DNA from: an uncultured Eubacteriales bacterium
Lineage (GTDB): Bacteria; Bacillota; Clostridia; Oscillospirales; CAG-382
Reading direction: 5' to 3'
NCBI GenBank assembly: GCA_934446095.1
Contig: CAKSDR010000004.1
Coordinates: 1-54,692, forward strand
Length of the DNA: 54,692 bases
How positions within the stretch are numbered: the stretch's first letter is position 1; each line of letters starts with the position of its first letter. Positions 49,290-54,692 of this stretch are shown here, piece by piece. A program made the translations under genes and the position numbers. A model generated the notes under the pieces. It saw nothing but the letters and a program-made list of their open reading frames with translations. It did not search any database and had not been told where the DNA came from.

Positions 49290-51536
49290 TCAATCTCCGA
49301 AGAAATACTCGTATAATACATCGTAATCGGAACCCACATATCCTATTATTTCGGATTCAAACTCATTCTTTGTCTTTTCATCCATTGAATTATAGGCTGC
49401 CCTTGCTTCGTCAATCTGACTCTTATACTGAGTTTTTACATATTCTGTCGTAATAAGTTTGGTTTCACTGTCGGATATTACTTTTAGAATAACGCTCTTC
49501 ACGTTTTTCATAATAGTGTTTTTTTCATTTGCAAATCTTACGCCCTTTACATTTTCATAAAATCTTGAAAGAGCCTCTACCGCTTCATCGTCTTTTGACA
49601 AATCTTCAGGCGTGCCTTTTTTCGTGAATTTTGCAGTATATGTGATATCTGAAGTTACATCCGTCCCTGCAAAATACTCATTTCCATTTTCATCAAACCA
49701 GCCATCAAATGTATATCCTTCCTTTGACGGGCTTTCTGCAAACGGAACTATGCCGCCGTACCTTATATTTTGCTTTTTGAAAACGCTTCCGTCCGATATA
49801 AACGAAACCGTGTATACAGTTCTGTCGAATTTTATATCAATCACAAGGCTTCCGTCTGCTTTAACAATACCCGAAGTATCGGAAATACACTTATAGTTAC
49901 TGTCAGATTCAACCGAAACCGTTACTTTTTGTCCCGCGTCCGCATAAAGAACCTCGGTTTTATAAAGCGTATATTCGTCATCATTTATGTTTTGAGTATA
50001 ATAATTTACCGTATATTTTGCGTTTATAACCGAAAATTTTGCGGTAAGAGTTATATTTTTTGTAACAATTCCGTCGGTATCGACAATTTCATCGCCGCAG
50101 TACCAGCCGTCAAATTTAAAGTTTTCCTTTTTGGGAACCGGCACCGAAGGGTATGCGGCTTCGTATTTTACTTTATAATCGCTGCTGCTTCCGTCTGAGA
50201 TAAAAGTAACCGTCAGAATATCCCTGTCATAATAAATATTTATTGCAAGACTTCCGTCTTTTGCAACAACTCCGGTAAGGTCAGCCGTTACAACATGAAA
50301 ATTATTATACGCTTTTGCAGCGGCCTTTATGGTGCTGCCTGCTTTTGCGGTGAATTTTTCGCTGTCTGAAAGAGTGTATTTGTCGTCCTGAACATTCTGC
50401 TTATAGTGATTGACAGTGTACACTGCTTCATCGGCAGGCACAAGAGTAAATTTTGCATTAATGGTCATATCGGAAGTAACGACGCTTTCGGAATCTATCT
50501 TTTTATCACCGTAATACCAGCCGTCAAACTTGTATCCTTCCTTTTGCGGCGCTGCAACATCGGGAATTGTCTGCCCGTAAAGCAAACTTTTCTCTTCGAC
50601 AACATCACTGCCGTTTATAAATCTAACAGTATATTTATTTCTGTCATAATAAACTTTCAATTCCGAAAGTTCACCCTTTGCAACCGTAAGGCTTGTCACC
50701 GACTTTGAACTGTTGTAAGTAAACCCTTCAAACGGGAGAATATCTGCCGTAACTTTAGTTCCGGCTTTAACTTTCTTTGTGTTTAAAGTCTTCACAACCG
50801 TATATCCGGTTCCGCCGACATTCTGCTGATAATATGTTGTGTTGTATGTTCCTGTTTCTTCCGGTGTAACGGGAGACGGCGGGCTCGGAGGATTGTTGTC
50901 ATCTTTTTTTCCTTCATTGTCTTTATCCTTGTCCGGGATCTCGCTGTTTGCCTTTGCAATAGGAGCAAACAACATTGCAACTTCACTTCTTAAAATAATA
51001 TGCGTTGCGCGAAAAGTATTCCCGCTTTCAACAGACATAAATCCGTTTGAAATAACGTTCATAACAGCATCTTTTGCCCAGTCGGAAACCTCGTCCGAAA
51101 TATTTACATCGCTTAATTTATAAAGCCCGAGTATCCTGTTTAAAATAACGCAGACCTGCTGACGCGTAACGAAATTGTTTCCTCTGAAGGTGCCGTCTTC
51201 AAATCCAGCAATATACCCTGCTTTTTTTGCAATAAGCACCTGGTCATAAAACCAGTCTTCCGTTCCGACATCAGAAAATCCGTCTGCGGCTTTTTCCTTA
51301 TATCCGAAAGTAAGGTTGACAATTTTGCAGAACTGCGCTCTTGTAAGCCCGTTTTGCGGTCTGAATGTGCCGTCTTCATAACCGTTTATTATTCCATATT
51401 TTATTAATGTTTCAACTGCTTCTTTAAGTTGTGCGTCATTTTCTATATCTTTAAGAGCGATATTTTGTGCCGGCGTAAAAAAGTAGAAGTTTAATGCCAT
51501 ACACAACAGTACCAGCATGCTTACAATTTTTTTCAT
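49290..51536 (-). CDS. SLH-domain adhesin-like protein with Flg_new and MucBP-like repeats
   Basis: About 748 residues from ATG 51536 (GAAAGG upstream, signal peptide). Three SLH domains fill about 25-195 (IKYGIINGYEDGTFRPQNGLTRAQF, FSDVGTEDWFYDQVLIAKKAGYI). After a Pro/Lys/Asp linker come three modules of about 115 residues. Each joins a MucBP-like strand set (YNTTYYQQNV, YTVNHYKQNV, YTVNYYTQNI) to a Flg_new repeat with YGQTIPDVAAPQKEGYKFDGWYYGD and its relatives. A helical C-terminal domain ends the protein. It is probably a wall-anchored fibre. The neighbour upstream shares the same modules. Confidence 0.9.
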   Translation of the reverse strand: MKKIVSMLVLLCMALNFYFFTPAQNIALKDIENDAQLKEAVETLIKYGIINGYEDGTFRPQNGLTRAQFCKIVNLTFGYKEKAADGFSDVGTEDWFYDQVLIAKKAGYIAGFEDGTFRGNNFVTRQQVCVILNRILGLYKLSDVNISDEVSDWAKDAVMNVISNGFMSVESGNTFRATHIILRSEVAMLFAPIAKANSEIPDKDKDNEGKKDDNNPPSPPSPVTPEETGTYNTTYYQQNVGGTGYTVVKTLNTKKVKAGTKVTADILPFEGFTYNSSKSVTSLTVAKGELSELKVYYDRNKYTVRFINGSDVVEEKSLLYGQTIPDVAAPQKEGYKFDGWYYGDKKIDSESVVTSDMTINAKFTLVPADEAVYTVNHYKQNVQDDKYTLSDSEKFTAKAGSTIKAAAKAYNNFHVVTADLTGVVAKDGSLAINIYYDRDILTVTFISDGSSSDYKVKYEAAYPSVPVPKKENFKFDGWYCGDEIVDTDGIVTKNITLTAKFSVINAKYTVNYYTQNINDDEYTLYKTEVLYADAGQKVTVSVESDSNYKCISDTSGIVKADGSLVIDIKFDRTVYTVSFISDGSVFKKQNIRYGGIVPFAESPSKEGYTFDGWFDENGNEYFAGTDVTSDITYTAKFTKKGTPEDLSKDDEAVEALSRFYENVKGVRFANEKNTIMKNVKSVILKVISDSETKLITTEYVKTQYKSQIDEARAAYNSMDEKTKNEFESEIIGYVGSDYDVLYEYFFGD

Positions 51537-51567
51537 AAATTTTCCTTTCGATCTCCTCTTATAAAAC

Positions 51568-51591
51568 ATGGGTAAACTTTCGTTTACCCAT
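51568..51591 (-). terminator. Terminator after the large surface-protein gene
   Basis: ATGGGTAAAC and GTTTACCCAT pair perfectly around four bases, followed by GTTTTAT on the minus strand. The T-run is short, so termination may be partial and let the SLH gene be read too. Confidence 0.65.
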
Positions 51592-51609
51592 ATTTCTATT
51601 TAAATCCGA

Positions 51610-54600
51610 TTATTCGTACTTATTGTAGAATTCGGCATATGCGTAAGAATCTCCGTTTATCGTGACTTTGTAATCGCTGCCGGTATGTGTAAATTTAATA
51701 TCGGCCTCATTTGTTTCTGCAAATGAGATTAGTCTCTTGATGATTCTTGCAACGTCAACAGTCTTGCCTGCCACATTTATTACCGTTCCGTTAACCGTTA
51801 TGCTGAATCCTTTCACCTGTACAGATTTATTGAAAGTTGCCATATCAAATACCTTACCGTTAACAGATACTGATTTTCCGTCCGGGGCAACAATTACTTT
51901 TATAACATCCGTTTCAATATCAATACCAAACTTCTGATCTATAGCCTTCTTAATTCTCTGGTAAGCGATTTCGTTTCCGGCATCAACCATATATTCAGTA
52001 TTGTTCTTTGTGTCAAAGTATGTTTTTCCGTTGTCGTATCTCTTGTCAATAAGTTTTGTAATGCCGTTTTCAATTCTTTCGATATCCTGCGAAGTGAGGT
52101 TGCCATCGAAAATGCCTCTTGTTATTTTCGATAACCATCCGGAAGATTTGCCTCCGGAGGCAGACATTGCGAAATTATTCAATTTTTCGGCGTATGTTGT
52201 AATCTTATCTACAATGTTTGCAATTTCCGAATCTATTTCACTTTCGGGAAGGTTATTTACAAATTCTATTCTCGCGTCATCTGCAAGAACAACAAATTTA
52301 TAAAGCATATCGTAATATTCTTCGTTGGTTCTTACCTTGTAACCAGTATAGCCTGCTCCTGTTCTTCCTCCGTTGTCAAGCAGCACATCGGGTGAAAGCA
52401 TTTCTACAAGTTCAAGAAGATATGCGTTCGAAGAATAGTGCGGGTTTGCATTAATAGCATCCAATATTTTGTTATACGATTTTTCGCAATAGGGAACAAA
52501 CACATCCTCCACAGGATTTATAATTGTTTTAATGTAACAGTCAACTTTCATTGTTCCGCCTGCGTTAACCGTCGCATAAGCATCCGACAACTGCGTTCTG
52601 TAATCGCCGACAGCCCTGTTGAATTCTCTTGTTACAACGCTGTTGGGAATAAATCTTATTATCTGTTTCGGAATAACCCTGTAAACAGTATCAATCGATA
52701 TTTCATCTTCAAAATATTTCTTAACTGCAAGCAGAATAAGTTTGCTTGAGTCGTCGAATTCAAAGTATTCATCGTTTTTAAGCGCATTAATGTAAGAAGT
52801 TACAATAGCGTCGTAACCCGATTCCATTGCTTTATCAACAGCTATATCAAGGAAATCCGAATACGAAACAAAGTTGTCAAATAAACTGTCGAGCATTTCT
52901 CCTCTTTTTGCATCGTCGTTTATTATACTGTCAATGAAATTTGATCTTTCGCCCGCATCGTTTATCAATGTATTTATCTCCTGGTCGAGATATGCATTTT
53001 TATATTCTTCATCCGTCATAGAGTCATAAGGCATGCCAGACGGTTTTGCCGGAACTGTTATTTTACTTCTTGTAAATACCGTTACGGCAGACGAAGGATC
53101 CCTAAGTTCCGTTACGAATATGTTATCAAGCAATCTTAAAAGGTCAGCCGATCTTGCGGAAAGCATATCGTCTATAGTTTCGCGCATTACATCTCTATTA
53201 TTTCTGAGAGATGTTTTTATATTGTCCCTTATAAACGTATCAAGTTTATCTTCACCGATAAGTTTTGAGAAACGAAGGTTTATATTTTGAATAAGTATGT
53301 TTCTGTCAGTATCGGCAAATCTTGACATACGGCCGATTTCAAACGGTTTATTTGCATATCCGGATGCGTCGAGAGCCGAAAGGATTGAATTTTTGTTAAG
53401 ATAAATTGCATCTTTTAAAGTATCTGTTGCCTTTGAGTCGGAATCAAACGGGGCTTTAACGGTAAATCCTTGGCTCAGTTTGAAGAAATATCCATGAGCA
53501 TATGCATTTCTGAACATATACGATACTTCAGTATCTACAGTAACAACAGTGTCACTTGTGAATTTTTCATAAACTCCGCTGTCTTCCGTATACCATGCTC
53601 CGTTTATAACATGTGTGTATGGCGTAGAGTAAAGCGATGATATGCTGCTGTCCTTTTTATATCCTTCAAGAGTCGGATAATCCGGTGTCGGGAATGAACC
53701 GCCTGCAACTTTTGTTCCGGACTGAACATACACAGTAGCAAGTTTTGTTCCGAGTTCGTAAAATTCAACTTTTACAAGTCTATTCCATCTTGCATATACA
53801 GTTATGTTTTCGGTAACGTTTGTGTCAGCCCTGAATTCCGTACCGTCCGCTTTGAACCAGCCGAGAAATTCATATCCTGTATCGGAAGGATCCGCAGGGA
53901 ACGGAGAAGCATATCCGTTATATCTTATGTTTTCAACTTTTGCGTATTGAGTTCCGTTACTTATAAATGTTACGGAATAGAATTTTTCAGCAGATGTAAA
54001 CTGCGCCGTTATATCAGTATCCGCAGTAATATTTGTATATGCTGCCGACCAGCCTGAGAACGTGTAGGTGTATTCGTTGTCTTCCGGTCTTACAGGATCT
54101 GCCGGCGGCGTTGCGTCTGCTTCATATGCAACGCTTTCCGTTTTGAGCACATCGCCGTTATAATTTAAAAATCGTACCGTATACAAATTTCTGTCAAAGT
54201 AAACATGAAGCACAAGGCTTCCGTCACTTGCAACAATTCCGCTTTCAGTTGAAATTGCCGCGTTCTTTGTAAAGCCTTCGTATGATTTTGCGTTTGCGGT
54301 TACGGTAGAATTTATCGTGCCGGTTGTGTTGTACGAATCTGCGATTACTTCATCATAACCTGTTCTCGTTATATTCTGCTTATAGTATTTTACGCTATAC
54401 TGTGCGTCTGTCGACGGTATCAGCGTAAATTTTGCTTCAAGGATTTTATCTCCTGTAACCGTGCTTGCACTGTTTATCTTTACTGCTCCGTCATACCAGC
54501 CGTCAAATGTATATCCGGATTTTGCAGGATCTGCAACTGTCGGGTACGGGCATCCGTAGTATCCTATTTCGGTTGCATATACTGCTCCGTCTACTTTATA

Positions 54601-54692
54601 TGTAATTCTGTATGCATTTCTGTCAAAGTAAACATGAAGCACAAGGCTTCCGTCACTTGCAACAATTCCGCTTTCAGTTGAAATTGCCGCGT
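51610..54692 (-). CDS. Large Flg_new-repeat surface protein (5' end outside window)
   Basis: At least 1,027 residues; the frame stays open to the window edge, and the residues there repeat an internal segment, so the start lies outside. The visible N-terminal 360 residues are beta-rich modules: MucBP-like (YSVKYYKQNITRTGYDEV) alternating with Flg_new (YPTVADPAKSGYTFDGWYDG, FPADPSDTGYEFLGWF). The remaining about 650 residues are mostly helical and match nothing I recognise, then end in small beta strands (VNGKVFDMATFNKSV, VTINGDSYAYAEFYNKYE). No LPxTG signal and no SLH domain are visible; SLH domains may lie in the missing part. Confidence 0.85.
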   Translation of the reverse strand, partial: AAISTESGIVASDGSLVLHVYFDRNAYRITYKVDGAVYATEIGYYGCPYPTVADPAKSGYTFDGWYDGAVKINSASTVTGDKILEAKFTLIPSTDAQYSVKYYKQNITRTGYDEVIADSYNTTGTINSTVTANAKSYEGFTKNAAISTESGIVASDGSLVLHVYFDRNLYTVRFLNYNGDVLKTESVAYEADATPPADPVRPEDNEYTYTFSGWSAAYTNITADTDITAQFTSAEKFYSVTFISNGTQYAKVENIRYNGYASPFPADPSDTGYEFLGWFKADGTEFRADTNVTENITVYARWNRLVKVEFYELGTKLATVYVQSGTKVAGGSFPTPDYPTLEGYKKDSSISSLYSTPYTHVINGAWYTEDSGVYEKFTSDTVVTVDTEVSYMFRNAYAHGYFFKLSQGFTVKAPFDSDSKATDTLKDAIYLNKNSILSALDASGYANKPFEIGRMSRFADTDRNILIQNINLRFSKLIGEDKLDTFIRDNIKTSLRNNRDVMRETIDDMLSARSADLLRLLDNIFVTELRDPSSAVTVFTRSKITVPAKPSGMPYDSMTDEEYKNAYLDQEINTLINDAGERSNFIDSIINDDAKRGEMLDSLFDNFVSYSDFLDIAVDKAMESGYDAIVTSYINALKNDEYFEFDDSSKLILLAVKKYFEDEISIDTVYRVIPKQIIRFIPNSVVTREFNRAVGDYRTQLSDAYATVNAGGTMKVDCYIKTIINPVEDVFVPYCEKSYNKILDAINANPHYSSNAYLLELVEMLSPDVLLDNGGRTGAGYTGYKVRTNEEYYDMLYKFVVLADDARIEFVNNLPESEIDSEIANIVDKITTYAEKLNNFAMSASGGKSSGWLSKITRGIFDGNLTSQDIERIENGITKLIDKRYDNGKTYFDTKNNTEYMVDAGNEIAYQRIKKAIDQKFGIDIETDVIKVIVAPDGKSVSVNGKVFDMATFNKSVQVKGFSITVNGTVINVAGKTVDVARIIKRLISFAETNEADIKFTHTGSDYKVTINGDSYAYAEFYNKYE
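54187..54263. repeat. 77-base perfect direct repeat, copy 1
   Basis: Identical over 77 bases to 54616-54692, at a distance of 429 bases (143 codons). It encodes the end of one MucBP-like module and the start of the next (STESGIVASDGSLVLHVYFD). Copy 2 is cut by the window edge, so the true length may be greater. Confidence 0.95.
54616..54692. repeat. 77-base perfect direct repeat, copy 2 (truncated by window)
   Basis: Matches copy 1 at 54187-54263 without a mismatch up to the last base of the window. Neighbouring repeat units in the same gene have diverged much more, so this identity points to recent duplication or gene conversion. Confidence 0.95.

Overview
The window comes from a low-GC, endospore-forming anaerobe of the class Clostridia (Firmicutes/Bacillota). 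It carries spore genes (spoVT, cotJABC), an anaerobic oxidative-stress gene (flavodiiron protein), ferredoxin-linked 2-oxoacid chemistry (iorAB), S-layer-homology surface proteins, a T-box, a manganese riboswitch and strong AGGAGG ribosome sites behind consensus sigma-A promoters. There are no transposons, phage genes or CRISPR arrays. The genus cannot be told from sequence reading alone.

Layout. 1-5.2 kb: TPM-domain protein, spoVT, YaiI/YqxD-type protein, HAD phosphatase and a CotH/lamin-tail surface protein. 5.3-9.6 kb: a MarR-controlled heterodimeric ABC exporter with one degenerate ATP site. 9.65-16.7 kb: a Dlt-like operon (adenylation enzyme, GNAT, carrier protein, MBOAT, and an SGNH acyltransferase fused to a PgaB-type polysaccharide deacetylase) followed at once by a flavodiiron protein. 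16.8-18.6 kb: an ammonium channel fused to its own PII protein, behind a leader terminator. 18.7-22 kb: cotJABC and a GH-A-type glycosidase. 22.2-24.9 kb: metQNI, in which the MetQ lipoprotein appears circularly permuted. 25-26 kb: XRE repressor divergent from TM2 and DUF2752 membrane proteins, with paired operators. 26.1-30.45 kb: potABCD behind a long structured RNA with its own promoter and terminator. 30.6-33.5 kb: a Mn2+ (yybP-ykoY) riboswitch and a P-type cation ATPase. 33.5-34.5 kb: YjjG-type nucleotidase and tRNA-Tyr and tRNA-Thr.

34.7-42.7 kb: a seven-gene operon led by a T-box whose likely specifier is UAC (Tyr): acyl-CoA synthetase, IorA, IorB, an Mpv17-like membrane protein, phenylacetate-CoA ligase, an ACT protein and an Aro8-type aminotransferase. 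Because a T-box turns genes on when the charged tRNA runs short, this set is best read as a salvage route that makes aromatic amino acids from aryl acids by reductive carboxylation, not as a degradation pathway.

42.8-47.3 kb: MATE exporter, TetR plus YoaP-type acetyltransferase, and small membrane proteins, one of them frameshifted. 47.5 kb to the end: SLH-domain and Flg_new-repeat surface proteins, the last running off the window.

The strongest leads are the permuted MetQ, the T-box aryl-acid operon, the Dlt-like operon with a fused deacetylase, and the unidentified RNA before potA.
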